Source of the DNA: a virus
IMG/VR virus record: IMGVR_UViG_3300025632_000100
Coordinates: 1-21,073 of that record
DNA: 21,073 nt
Reading direction: 5' to 3' (one strand)
The position numbers were made by a program, and so were the translations under genes. Below, piece after piece: positions 9,151 to 16,336 of the stretch; positions within the stretch are counted from its first letter, which is position 1, and each line of letters opens with the position of its first letter. The notes beneath the pieces are model-generated. The model saw only the letters and a program-made list of their open reading frames with translations. It was not told where the DNA came from and made no database searches.

Positions 9151-10059
9151 CTAATATGTTATAACGGTTGATAAATTTGCAGGATTGCCTATCAAACGAT
9201 AGTCAAAAGTCTGCGTAAACGCTTCGCTTGCGGCAGTTCTCTTAGTAAACATACAGTTTGCTAAGTTTGCATCTAAAAAGGTGCTGCCGTTTACGACTGT
9301 TTTAACACGAACTGTAGTGTCCGTATTAAAACTTTGCACTGTACTTGAATTATTACTTGTAACATACTGTGTAATATTACCAGAAACAACTCTTCTTCCA
9401 AGAGTAAACCCAGAAGGATACATTGCATTTGAAGCATTTGTAACTGAAAGACTGCTATGTAATGTTTCATAAGCTGTCCAATCTATTTCATTTTGAACAC
9501 TTAATGTAGCAGAAATAATGTTTGATACATCACTTCCACTTACTTCCACATCAATAAGCGATAAGGTGGGAGTTCTTGTCGAACTAGCACTCGCCAGTGA
9601 ACCTGGGAGTGAATAAGAAGCATTTCCTACTCTTTCTAACTTTTGTGCCTGTCCAGAGACAGATAAAGTTAGTGCTGAACCTTTTGCTAAATTAAAGTTG
9701 CCGTTTGTAAAAACACATTCATTTAATTTAAAAGTACTCTCTCCAGTTACGATATAAAGGTCAAAAGTTTTTATTCTTGTTTGTCCTTCTGTTGCATCAT
9801 AATCTGTTAATAGACTTTTTACTATTGTTTCATCTTTTTCTGTAGTTAGATGAACTGTAAAACTAAAGTCCGCAGGATTAGCTTTTGTTATGCTTGTTCC
9901 CTGAAACATTTTTGTTTGATCGTGCAAAGTCTTTACTTCGTATGCATCTTCCGCAAATGTCTGCGAGAACGTCACGTCAGGAGTCGTTTTTAATAAGTAA
10001 CGACTCCCTCCATGAACGAGGTGTACATTACTTTCTCTAAGAAAGTTGTACGCTGTCAT
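9151..10059 (-). CDS. Tail tube-like protein (second paralog)
   Basis: A 302-aa beta-rich protein between the 520-aa tube-like gene and the tail chaperones, where the major tail (tube) protein of siphophages usually lies. It appears to have two tube-like halves: residues about 1-145 (strands around NVHLVHGG, ADFSFTVHLTT, STFKLNECVF, SALTLSVSGQAQKLE) and about 165-302 (ASNAMYPSGFTLGRRVVSGNI and later strands). The same pattern appears in the neighbouring 520-aa protein in the same order, e.g. TFKLNECVFTNGNFNL here against TYRLNEAQVNQCEIDF there, so the two look paralogous. Only 2 nt separate them; the ribosome binding site is AGGCG. It could be the main tube subunit, a minor tube subunit, or the one that caps the tube end; the sequence does not decide. 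Confidence 0.7.
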   Translation of the reverse strand: MTAYNFLRESNVHLVHGGSRYLLKTTPDVTFSQTFAEDAYEVKTLHDQTKMFQGTSITKANPADFSFTVHLTTEKDETIVKSLLTDYDATEGQTRIKTFDLYIVTGESTFKLNECVFTNGNFNLAKGSALTLSVSGQAQKLERVGNASYSLPGSLASASSTRTPTLSLIDVEVSGSDVSNIISATLSVQNEIDWTAYETLHSSLSVTNASNAMYPSGFTLGRRVVSGNITQYVTSNNSSTVQSFNTDTTVRVKTVVNGSTFLDANLANCMFTKRTAASEAFTQTFDYRLIGNPANLSTVITY

Positions 10060-10061
10060 TG

Positions 10062-11624
10062 TTATACGCCTAAACTATGGTCAGTTGCGTATTGTGTATC
10101 TGAGTGAGTTGTTGAACCCTTATATTTCACAGTCATTTCATCACCTGTTAATAGGTCAGTTCCATGAGCTGAGAACTCTACTGTTGTAGAAATCAAATCC
10201 GCAGTTTCGATTGTTGGCACTGTTAAATGCGCTTTCGGTATATCAAACTCTACTACTGGTGTAGCACTTGAAGCTCCACCCATAAATAAACTCATATCAA
10301 ATGAATTACTTACAAGATCAGTAGCTCCTGCTAAGTCAGTAAGTAATTGGTTTGAACCGTCTGTTTTTGTATCCAAATAACAAGTTAAAGAACCAGTAAT
10401 CTGTCTAGCACCTGTGAAAGAACCGATCGGTTTATCCACAAGACCTAAAGTTTCTGGAGTTACATAAGTAACATTATTAGCGATAGTAATTGAACCACCA
10501 GTAATATTGATATCATATGTTGTTGCATCTAATCCATTAGAAGCTGCTCCACCACCTTGTGCTGCACAAGATAGAGTCAATGTTGACAATTTATTTCTTA
10601 AATAATCAGCATCATCTGGTGATACACAGTCAGCATAGCTATATCCTTCTACATAAGTAGAAGTATTTCCACCTGCTGCATCTAATACTCCACTTGTATT
10701 GAAAGTAGCATACTTAGAGGGATCTTCTAGTACTGTTGATACTTGGTCAATAGTTGTAGCATTACCAGACCATGTTAATTGAGCAATTCCGTCAATAGAA
10801 AAGTCAATTTCACACTGGTTTACTTGAGCTTCATTCAACCTGTAAGTAGTGTTTTCAAGAACAAAGAATATTGAAAGTTTCAATAATTCATGATGTTCTG
10901 ATCTTACAAAAGATATGTCTGCATCTGTTCCATCAATTGTAAGAGCTGATGCTGAAGTACCTGTTAAAGCTCCTTCTGCAATATCTTTACCTGCCATAGA
11001 GGCCCATAAGATATTCTCAACCATATCATGGTCTCCGCTTGTTCTCCAACTGTTAGAACCATGTTTGAAAGGTCTTACATAAGTTCCGAAAGACCATTCT
11101 GCTGGTGGTAGAGAATCATTGAATCGTTTTGATCCACGATTTGGTGTAGCACCTGCTTCGTTGATCTGAACATCAGTAGATTCACTTCCTTGTGAAAAAC
11201 TATATCCGTCTAGTACACCGATTCTAAAAGTATTAGCGTCTGCGCCATTACCTTTAAACAGTCCTAAACCTGCTCTTGAGTTGTCTGTTGTTGTTGTGCC
11301 TGTAACACCTGCAATAGTTGCTACAAAACCAGTTCCACTTCCTGTTGTTGCGGATTGAGTTGCTGTTTCGTTATCAGCAAATCCGTGTCCACGGAAGTTA
11401 TTTGGTAAGTATACTTCAGTAACTGCTCCAGAATTAACTGCTTTTACAATAACTTTTAGCTGATCACCACTTATTGATTCAGTACCTAATGTAAGTATAT
11501 CACCAACAGCGTGTCCGCTTCCGCCTGTAAAACCATCTAAAGCAACTGCGCAACCACCTGCGGTGTGCACTCCATTCACAGAGCTGACAAATACCTTGGT
11601 ATTTCTCGATAAATTTAAAGCCAT
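10062..11624 (-). CDS. Major tail (tube) protein with N-terminal loop insertion
   Basis: A 520-aa beta-rich, Ser/Thr/Gly-rich protein following the tail terminator, as expected for the major tail protein. The first strands (NTKVFVSSVNG, residues 8-18) and the next (NTFRIGVLDGYSFSQGS, about 131-147) match the corresponding start of the 302-aa neighbour, but about 110 residues are inserted between them. The insert is Gly/Thr-rich with GSGHAVGDILTL and GSGTGFVATI turns, a beta pattern found in phage virion decoration-type domains. Tube-like half one covers about 131-300, half two about 330-520 (ITGSLTCYLD near 400). The ATG has the same strong ACGGAGA-type ribosome binding site as the capsid internal start, and a hairpin lies in its leader, both fitting high, separately tuned expression. 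That it is the main subunit is inferred from order and signal strength. Confidence 0.75.
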   Translation of the reverse strand: MALNLSRNTKVFVSSVNGVHTAGGCAVALDGFTGGSGHAVGDILTLGTESISGDQLKVIVKAVNSGAVTEVYLPNNFRGHGFADNETATQSATTGSGTGFVATIAGVTGTTTTDNSRAGLGLFKGNGADANTFRIGVLDGYSFSQGSESTDVQINEAGATPNRGSKRFNDSLPPAEWSFGTYVRPFKHGSNSWRTSGDHDMVENILWASMAGKDIAEGALTGTSASALTIDGTDADISFVRSEHHELLKLSIFFVLENTTYRLNEAQVNQCEIDFSIDGIAQLTWSGNATTIDQVSTVLEDPSKYATFNTSGVLDAAGGNTSTYVEGYSYADCVSPDDADYLRNKLSTLTLSCAAQGGGAASNGLDATTYDINITGGSITIANNVTYVTPETLGLVDKPIGSFTGARQITGSLTCYLDTKTDGSNQLLTDLAGATDLVSNSFDMSLFMGGASSATPVVEFDIPKAHLTVPTIETADLISTTVEFSAHGTDLLTGDEMTVKYKGSTTHSDTQYATDHSLGV

Positions 11625-11653
11625 TTTGCTTTCTCCGTTTTATAATGGAAAGG

Positions 11654-11682
11654 GGTGCGGCGACATTTTTATGTGCCTTACC
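11654..11682 (-). promoter_or_regulatory. Hairpin in the leader of the major tail protein gene
   Basis: In RNA sense the arms are GGUAAGGCACAU and AUGUCGCCGCACC around an AAAA loop: ACAU/AUGU, a single bulged C, GGC/GCC, a 2x2 internal loop, then GGU/ACC. It lies in the 64-nt gap before the tail protein start, about 30 nt upstream of the ATG. No U-run follows, so it is not a classic terminator. It could stabilise or define the 5' end of the tail mRNA. Confidence 0.45.
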
Positions 11683-11688
11683 TGTTTC

Positions 11689-12135
11689 CTAATAACGTAC
11701 TCTGAGTGTCATTTCTCCAATTCCTAAAGGAGCAATTACTCCCTCATCAGTACTTATACTTCCTATTGTTAAAGAAGTAGTACTTAGACTTGGACTGACC
11801 GTGTCATCGTACACTAAACTATCATTATCATCTATGACTCTCTCGATATCTTCGAGTAATAATGCTAGAGTTTCTTGAACATCGTTATTATCATTAACAT
11901 ATGCTCTTATTGTTATATCTAACAATCTCCATTTGAATTGATCGGGTAAATATTCCCTAAATTCGTCTCCTGCTACTACGCAGAGACTTGGATATTGTTC
12001 TATTTCATCTAAAAATTTTAAACGTCCTGCTACATTGTCAAAAACGTTTGAATTGTATGGGTGATTTCCGTCTATCCCTTTTAATTTGTCCACAATGGCG
12101 TCTATAACTTTTTTTCGTTTTGTTCTACTTACCAT
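11689..12135 (-). CDS. Tail terminator / tail completion-like protein
   Basis: A 148-aa alpha/beta protein between the neck gene and the major tail protein. This is the position of tail terminator proteins (lambda gpU, SPP1 gp17 families), which cap the head-proximal end of the tail tube. The N-terminal helix (KKVIDAIVDKLKGI, about 8-21) is followed by strands (YPSLCVVAGDEFREYL, about 49-64, and RLLDITIRAYV, about 70-80), a second helix (VQETLALLLEDIERVIDD, about 86-103), and a C-terminal strand pair ending in GEMTLRVRY. The pattern helix, V..GDE.R, D..I.AYV, helix, L.V.Y is the usual plan of this family. The start overlaps the upstream stop (TAATG) and the ribosome binding site AGGAGA lies inside the last Arg codons of the upstream gene. 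Confidence 0.72.
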   Translation of the reverse strand: MVSRTKRKKVIDAIVDKLKGIDGNHPYNSNVFDNVAGRLKFLDEIEQYPSLCVVAGDEFREYLPDQFKWRLLDITIRAYVNDNNDVQETLALLLEDIERVIDDNDSLVYDDTVSPSLSTTSLTIGSISTDEGVIAPLGIGEMTLRVRY

Positions 12136-13616
12136 TATATTCTCCTAAGAGTAAATTTTGTTTCTATCTGTGCTGCTGCTAGTTCTCTTATGCTTTTTTC
12201 AATTAAAGGTCTAGGATCGTAACCTGAAGGGTAGTCTGCTCCGTCTTCAAATACTCGATACAATGGATTATAAGTATAATCCATATGAATATGGTTTCCT
12301 AGAGCGTTTGCATTCACAACTTGTGCTGATTGTGCAAATCTACCTGTTCTATTTTCTAAACTTGGGCGTCCCATGTTTCCTTTTAAAGTTTTAGCAAGTC
12401 TAGAATTTACAAATGCTCTTACTTGAAAAGCTTTTTGAGTAAGTGCATTTTGATTACTCTCTATATTTTTTGTTTTCTTTGGTACAGGAGGAGTTATTTT
12501 ATTTCCCCCTTTTACTATATAAGAAAGTCTTTTTCCCTTAATTTTTAAAGGTGCTTTCCTTTTGTTGTTTTTTCCTTTTGGTTGAAATTTAATATTACTT
12601 AAATTTTTTGCTAGCTTTTTTGCGTACATTTTACGCATAAAAGGATTATTAATTATTACTGCTAAAGCGTTTTGCTCTAAAGTAAGTGATCCTTTTCTTT
12701 TTGCGTATGCTTTCCCACTTTCTCCTACTAATCTTTTTTCTGCTTGTTTTTGAAAAGCTTTATTAAGAAGATTTATTACAGAGTTTTTTTCATTTGGATT
12801 TGTTAAAGCTGCTCCAAATTCTGCTTCTTCCTGTCTTAATACTTGGTTTTTAAACCAACTTTCAGCATCATACTTAACTTGCATAGTACCTTGAATAGCA
12901 CCATCTTTATCCATAAAAATGTCTACATCATCTGTGATTTCTACTTCAAGGTGTAATTTTTTTAATGACTTCTTTACAGTGCTGACAATTAATTTTCTGC
13001 CTTTATCTTCTAAATGATCAAAAGCGCCTGAATCTTGTGCAGCTCTTACTGCCATTGAAGTAAAAACGCTTAATCTTGCTTCTGCCACAGATACATGGTG
13101 ACCAACATTGAAAATCTCTTCTCCTTTATTACTTTTTGATGCTCTCGTTAAAACATTCTCGTATTTTCCTGTTGCTGTTAAAGCTTGTCGAGTTTGTTTT
13201 TGGCGCTCTCTAAAAAAGTTATAAATATTTGCTTCTGTTGTTTTTGGTTTAAATACCGCTGCAACTTTTAAATGTGTTGGTGTATCTATATCAAAAATTA
13301 CTTGGAGTTTAGTAGATGCCTTAGATATTTGTTTTTTAAACTCTGCTATCCAAGCAGCTGCAAATTTTTCTAATTTTTGTGTATCTCCTTTTTGAGTAAA
13401 CTCACCATAGAGTGCTCCTCCGTATTTTCCTGTTTCGGGAGCTCTTCTTTGAACAAGTTTTAACTCTTTAACCATTGCACCTTTTTCTAGTTCAAATATT
13501 GCGGGTACTTTATTAAGTAAATCTCTTAAAGGGTCTTCTGCTGAATCTCCCCCCTCTGGTCTACGGATAGCTGTTATTATACTATCTAAATCTTTTTCTA
13601 AATTAGCTAAAGCCAT
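12135..13616 (-). CDS. Large neck protein with HK97 gp10-like C-terminus
   Basis: A 493-aa Lys-rich protein between the gp6-like connector and the tail terminator. The last 100 residues (NRTGRFAQSAQV, then HIHMDYTYNPLYRVFEDG, then PRPLIEKSIRELAAAQI) resemble the C-terminus of HK97 gp10-type neck/tail completion proteins. Those are usually only about 110-170 aa, so roughly 330 residues are additional. This extra part contains FFRERQKQTRQAL (about 139-151), EEIFNVGHHVSVAEARLSVFTS (about 165-186), a long helical stretch and a strongly basic linker (about 330-395). It shares TAATG overlaps at both ends, with weak ribosome binding at its own start, implying coupling to the connector gene. A structural neck role is inferred; the function of the N-terminal two thirds is not recognised. 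Confidence 0.6.
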   Translation of the reverse strand: MALANLEKDLDSIITAIRRPEGGDSAEDPLRDLLNKVPAIFELEKGAMVKELKLVQRRAPETGKYGGALYGEFTQKGDTQKLEKFAAAWIAEFKKQISKASTKLQVIFDIDTPTHLKVAAVFKPKTTEANIYNFFRERQKQTRQALTATGKYENVLTRASKSNKGEEIFNVGHHVSVAEARLSVFTSMAVRAAQDSGAFDHLEDKGRKLIVSTVKKSLKKLHLEVEITDDVDIFMDKDGAIQGTMQVKYDAESWFKNQVLRQEEAEFGAALTNPNEKNSVINLLNKAFQKQAEKRLVGESGKAYAKRKGSLTLEQNALAVIINNPFMRKMYAKKLAKNLSNIKFQPKGKNNKRKAPLKIKGKRLSYIVKGGNKITPPVPKKTKNIESNQNALTQKAFQVRAFVNSRLAKTLKGNMGRPSLENRTGRFAQSAQVVNANALGNHIHMDYTYNPLYRVFEDGADYPSGYDPRPLIEKSIRELAAAQIETKFTLRRI

Positions 13617-14227
13617 TACTTATGAACTTTATAGAAATCTAGTATCCTCTTAATATGGTCTGGGAATCCTATATTTTCTCTCAGACTTGTAGATACAGAG
13701 TTCTGTATCGAAGCTCCAGCAATTGCGAGTCTATCTTTTCTTTCGTCTTTCAAATAATATTTTACTAAATCAAAACATGCCAGTTTTAAATCTTCGGGTG
13801 TCGAAGCATAACCTGACCTATATGTAACTTTAACTGCAGCTCTTCCTTTTGGAAAAGCTTTATCTGCTGTTGCAGTTGTTCTATAAATAGTATCTAGTTC
13901 AGTGTCTACTACGTATTCGTACTTACCACTAGAATCTGAGTTACCAGTTATTAGAGTTGTATATGAGTCATCTTGTCCTGTTCTTTCTGCTACCAGAGAG
14001 ACGCTGACAAGTGGGCTTTCATCCACTAAAATAGCATTTGTATAATCATCTTGAATATCAAAATACTCTGTTTTATCTGTTGAATAATAATCAACAAATG
14101 ACGTGCCACAGTAAGTTTTTACTGCTTGACTTATGGCTGGCACTATAACATTGATTTTCGCATTTTCACTTTCGCCAGTGATTCCTGCGAAGTCCTTATA
14201 CTGTTGTAATGTTACTAAATTTGCCAT
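13616..14227 (-). CDS. Head-tail connector protein (HK97 gp6-like)
   Basis: A 203-aa protein directly after the capsid gene. The N-terminal pattern (LVTLQQYKDFAGITGESENAKINVIVPAISQAVKTYCG, spanning about residues 4-41) is the hallmark of the gp6-like connector family: a Thr-Leu start, a short helix, and a second helix ending before a CG turn. Such proteins form the ring that docks on the portal. A beta-hairpin middle part with DSYTTLITG and a VTYRSGYASTPEDLKLACFDLVKYYLKDER segment (about 143-173) completes the usual fold: strand, S/T-P-E/D-D-L turn, long helix. The ATG has no Shine-Dalgarno sequence nearby; instead a GC-rich hairpin ends about 10 nt upstream. The gene's stop overlaps the next start (TAATG). 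Confidence 0.8.
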   Translation of the reverse strand: MANLVTLQQYKDFAGITGESENAKINVIVPAISQAVKTYCGTSFVDYYSTDKTEYFDIQDDYTNAILVDESPLVSVSLVAERTGQDDSYTTLITGNSDSSGKYEYVVDTELDTIYRTTATADKAFPKGRAAVKVTYRSGYASTPEDLKLACFDLVKYYLKDERKDRLAIAGASIQNSVSTSLRENIGFPDHIKRILDFYKVHK

Positions 14228-14231
14228 AATT

Positions 14232-14261
14232 AAAAGTGTGGGGCGATTAAGGCCGCCCCAC
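14232..14261 (-). terminator. GC-rich hairpin with short T-run after the capsid gene
   Basis: In transcript sense a perfect 8-bp stem (GUGGGGCG / CGCCCCAC) encloses the loop GCCUUAAU and is followed by ACUUUU. It lies 20 nt after the capsid stop and ends about 10 nt before the connector start. The short U-run suggests partial rather than complete termination, which would raise capsid over neck gene expression. It could also protect the capsid mRNA 3' end. Confidence 0.65.
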
Positions 14262-14281
14262 GAATCCTGTCTAAGCTTAAA

Positions 14282-15751
14282 TTAAGAAGCTTTGTACATG
14301 TGTCCCCATTTAGAAGTAGCACCATCGATAAGATCGGTGAAGCCAATTCTTTGTGAAGCAACAAGCACTCTGCGTTGAGCAGCAACTTCGTAATCAGATT
14401 CCACGGTTACACCACGTAATCTTGGTAATACAAAGTTTCTAGGGTTAACAGCGATAGCTGCGAATTTAGATACTGCTGGAGTAGCGAACTCATCACATAA
14501 TAGTACTCTTGATCCGAATACTTGTCCGATTTCACCACTTAGTTTAGTAGCCATGTCGCCTACTAAATTAGCATCTTGGAATTCAGCATCTTCTAGTAGT
14601 TCGAAATATGTTCGTTGTGAAACGATATAAACTACGTCAGATGGGTTAACACCATATTTACCCATATTTTTTCTCATTGAAAGAAGTTCTGCAGCGGTAA
14701 CAGTGTCAGAAGCGAAAGCAGTACTTGACTGTGTATAATCACTGTCATTTCTTGCTAAGTGTAGAAGCCCTTCAAAAGCTGCTCCACTTGTTCCGTATAC
14801 ACCATCAGCATCATCACCAGCTAGGATAGCGTTTTCAATACCTCTAGCGTGTGATCTTACCATAGACTCTCTAATTAAAGGTAGAATTGGCATGATAGCA
14901 TCTTCTTCAGTTTCATTACCTAAGTAAGACTGAGAAATAAGTTTCTTAGTTGAAAGAGTCCTTTCAGTCATAGTAACACCAGTGAAAGGTGCTCCGTATG
15001 TGTCGCCTCTGGTTTCTAAGTTACCATAAGGAGATGATCCAGTTGCGGCTTGGTTAGAAGTAAATTCTGCATAACCTGCATCTGGTAAGATTGGGATAAT
15101 CATATTCGCAGAAGTCATAGCAATTTCTCTAAATAGAGGAGCTAGAACTAATTCGTTTTCGATATCTCTTTCGATGTTTGTTGAAACAACTTGTTCGAAA
15201 TCAGCTGATGAAACTTCAACACCTGAATGTTGATTTACTTTTTCCATCAAAGATTTTGCCATTGGAGTGTCCCATCCTTTTCCAGTCGCTAGACCAGCAA
15301 ATTTAGCATCTGCAATGTCTGACTCGAAGGATTTCTTCCAATCGCCGTTGTTTCCTTGTCTGTCAGAGAAATGTCTTTTTGACTCACGAATATTCATGAT
15401 TTCTTCAGACTTCTCTGCTAGTTGAGCTTCTAGTGACTTAACAACACCTTCTAAGTTAGTGTAGTTATCGTTCACACGTTTCTCAACGTCAGACATTAAT
15501 TTTTCAGCACCTGTTAATCCAGCTTGGATTACAGTTTTTTGCTCTTCCTGTTTTGCTTCCTCGGAGGCTTTTTGAACTTCAGCTTCTTGAGTAGCTTTTT
15601 CAGCTAATTCTTCTGCAGCCTTCTGTTCAGCAGCTTTAAGTTCGGCTTGTTTCATTGCATACTGAGCAACTGCTTTTTCAGCAGCTTCTGCAGCAAATGA
15701 CTCAAGATTAAACTCTGGGTTGCTCTCAGGAGATTGTTTTTCTTTTGACAT
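14282..15751 (-). CDS. Scaffold-major capsid protein from an in-frame internal start
   Basis: Within the fusion ORF, codon 196 is an ATG (MSKEKQSPES) preceded by ACGGAGACAAAT, a strong Shine-Dalgarno sequence with a 6-nt spacer. Translation from here would give 489 aa: a coiled-coil scaffold of about 125 residues followed by a capsid domain of about 363, matching the usual delta-plus-capsid layout of HK97 gp5 (delta of about 100 residues). The site falls exactly in the low-complexity linker between protease and scaffold. I infer that most capsid subunits are made from this start and only a minority as the protease fusion, much as lambda makes Nu3 from within gene C. Confidence 0.6.
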   Translation of the reverse strand: MSKEKQSPESNPEFNLESFAAEAAEKAVAQYAMKQAELKAAEQKAAEELAEKATQEAEVQKASEEAKQEEQKTVIQAGLTGAEKLMSDVEKRVNDNYTNLEGVVKSLEAQLAEKSEEIMNIRESKRHFSDRQGNNGDWKKSFESDIADAKFAGLATGKGWDTPMAKSLMEKVNQHSGVEVSSADFEQVVSTNIERDIENELVLAPLFREIAMTSANMIIPILPDAGYAEFTSNQAATGSSPYGNLETRGDTYGAPFTGVTMTERTLSTKKLISQSYLGNETEEDAIMPILPLIRESMVRSHARGIENAILAGDDADGVYGTSGAAFEGLLHLARNDSDYTQSSTAFASDTVTAAELLSMRKNMGKYGVNPSDVVYIVSQRTYFELLEDAEFQDANLVGDMATKLSGEIGQVFGSRVLLCDEFATPAVSKFAAIAVNPRNFVLPRLRGVTVESDYEVAAQRRVLVASQRIGFTDLIDGATSKWGHMYKAS

Positions 15752-16336
15752 ATTTGTCTCCGTTGTGGCTTTCGCCGTACTTGGCTGCTCAATTTCAACA
15801 GCATCTGCTGAATCGTTTAAGTTAGCCGTATAAAAAGTATGCTTGTACTTATTGTACTCTTCCATAGAATCAAATGATTTGCTTAACCCAAAAGTTGCCC
15901 CTTGGTTGCAAGGTATTGATACTACAGAAACTTCAAAAAGCTCTGCGTCCTTTATTTTATATCCGTCAGTTTCAGTCATATAATCAGCGTCCTTGACTTT
16001 GAAACCAACAGAAAAAGCTCCAAGGACACCGTCTTTAATTAATTGCGTTACATCACCAGCAGCTTTAGAAATCTTTGCAGATATTTCTAAGCCGTTGTCT
16101 GTAACTTTTAAATCTTTTGCACGACCAATCGGTTTGTCATAGTTATGATTAAACAAAATAATTGGATTACCTTTATAGTTTTCCAATCCACCTTTTGTCC
16201 AAGCATCGGCTTCGATTATGTCGCCTGCTCTATCAAGAGCATTAGTACTAGCAGATCCTTTAATATCTACACCACCATCTTCGTTTTCGCCTAGTGATTT
16301 AAAAGTGCTAGTCCAATGATAAATTTTACTTGACAT
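14282..16336 (-). CDS. Prohead protease - scaffold - major capsid protein fusion polyprotein
   Basis: One uninterrupted 684-codon frame. Residues 1-155 are a S78-type (HK97 gp4 family) prohead protease: LFNHNYDKPIG with His64, GAFSVGF with Ser109, and ELFEVSVVSIP with Glu135 as likely third catalytic member. Residues about 196-320 form an Ala/Glu/Lys-rich coiled coil like the HK97 delta (scaffold) region. Residues about 321-684 are an HK97-fold major capsid protein (starting near HFSDRQGNN, with NIERDIENELVLAPLFREI and a C-terminal ATSKWGHM). Protease and capsid are usually separate genes; here no stop or frameshift divides them. I chose the ATG at 16336 because GGAG lies 7 nt upstream; the frame is open further back, but only a TTG inside the neighbouring gene's Ala/Pro tail is available. 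It overlaps the 88-aa gene by 11 nt. Maturation would require self-cleavage. Confidence 0.9.
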   Translation of the reverse strand: MSSKIYHWTSTFKSLGENEDGGVDIKGSASTNALDRAGDIIEADAWTKGGLENYKGNPIILFNHNYDKPIGRAKDLKVTDNGLEISAKISKAAGDVTQLIKDGVLGAFSVGFKVKDADYMTETDGYKIKDAELFEVSVVSIPCNQGATFGLSKSFDSMEEYNKYKHTFYTANLNDSADAVEIEQPSTAKATTETNMSKEKQSPESNPEFNLESFAAEAAEKAVAQYAMKQAELKAAEQKAAEELAEKATQEAEVQKASEEAKQEEQKTVIQAGLTGAEKLMSDVEKRVNDNYTNLEGVVKSLEAQLAEKSEEIMNIRESKRHFSDRQGNNGDWKKSFESDIADAKFAGLATGKGWDTPMAKSLMEKVNQHSGVEVSSADFEQVVSTNIERDIENELVLAPLFREIAMTSANMIIPILPDAGYAEFTSNQAATGSSPYGNLETRGDTYGAPFTGVTMTERTLSTKKLISQSYLGNETEEDAIMPILPLIRESMVRSHARGIENAILAGDDADGVYGTSGAAFEGLLHLARNDSDYTQSSTAFASDTVTAAELLSMRKNMGKYGVNPSDVVYIVSQRTYFELLEDAEFQDANLVGDMATKLSGEIGQVFGSRVLLCDEFATPAVSKFAAIAVNPRNFVLPRLRGVTVESDYEVAAQRRVLVASQRIGFTDLIDGATSKWGHMYKAS
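15757..15763 (-). promoter_or_regulatory. Internal ribosome binding site of the scaffold-capsid start
   Basis: Reads ACGGAGA on the coding strand, 6 nt from the in-frame ATG at 15751 counted from GGAG. The identical ACGGAGA precedes the major tail protein (11624) and GCGGAGA precedes the full-length fusion (16336). The interior of a coding region has no reason to keep such a site unless it is used. Confidence 0.6.
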
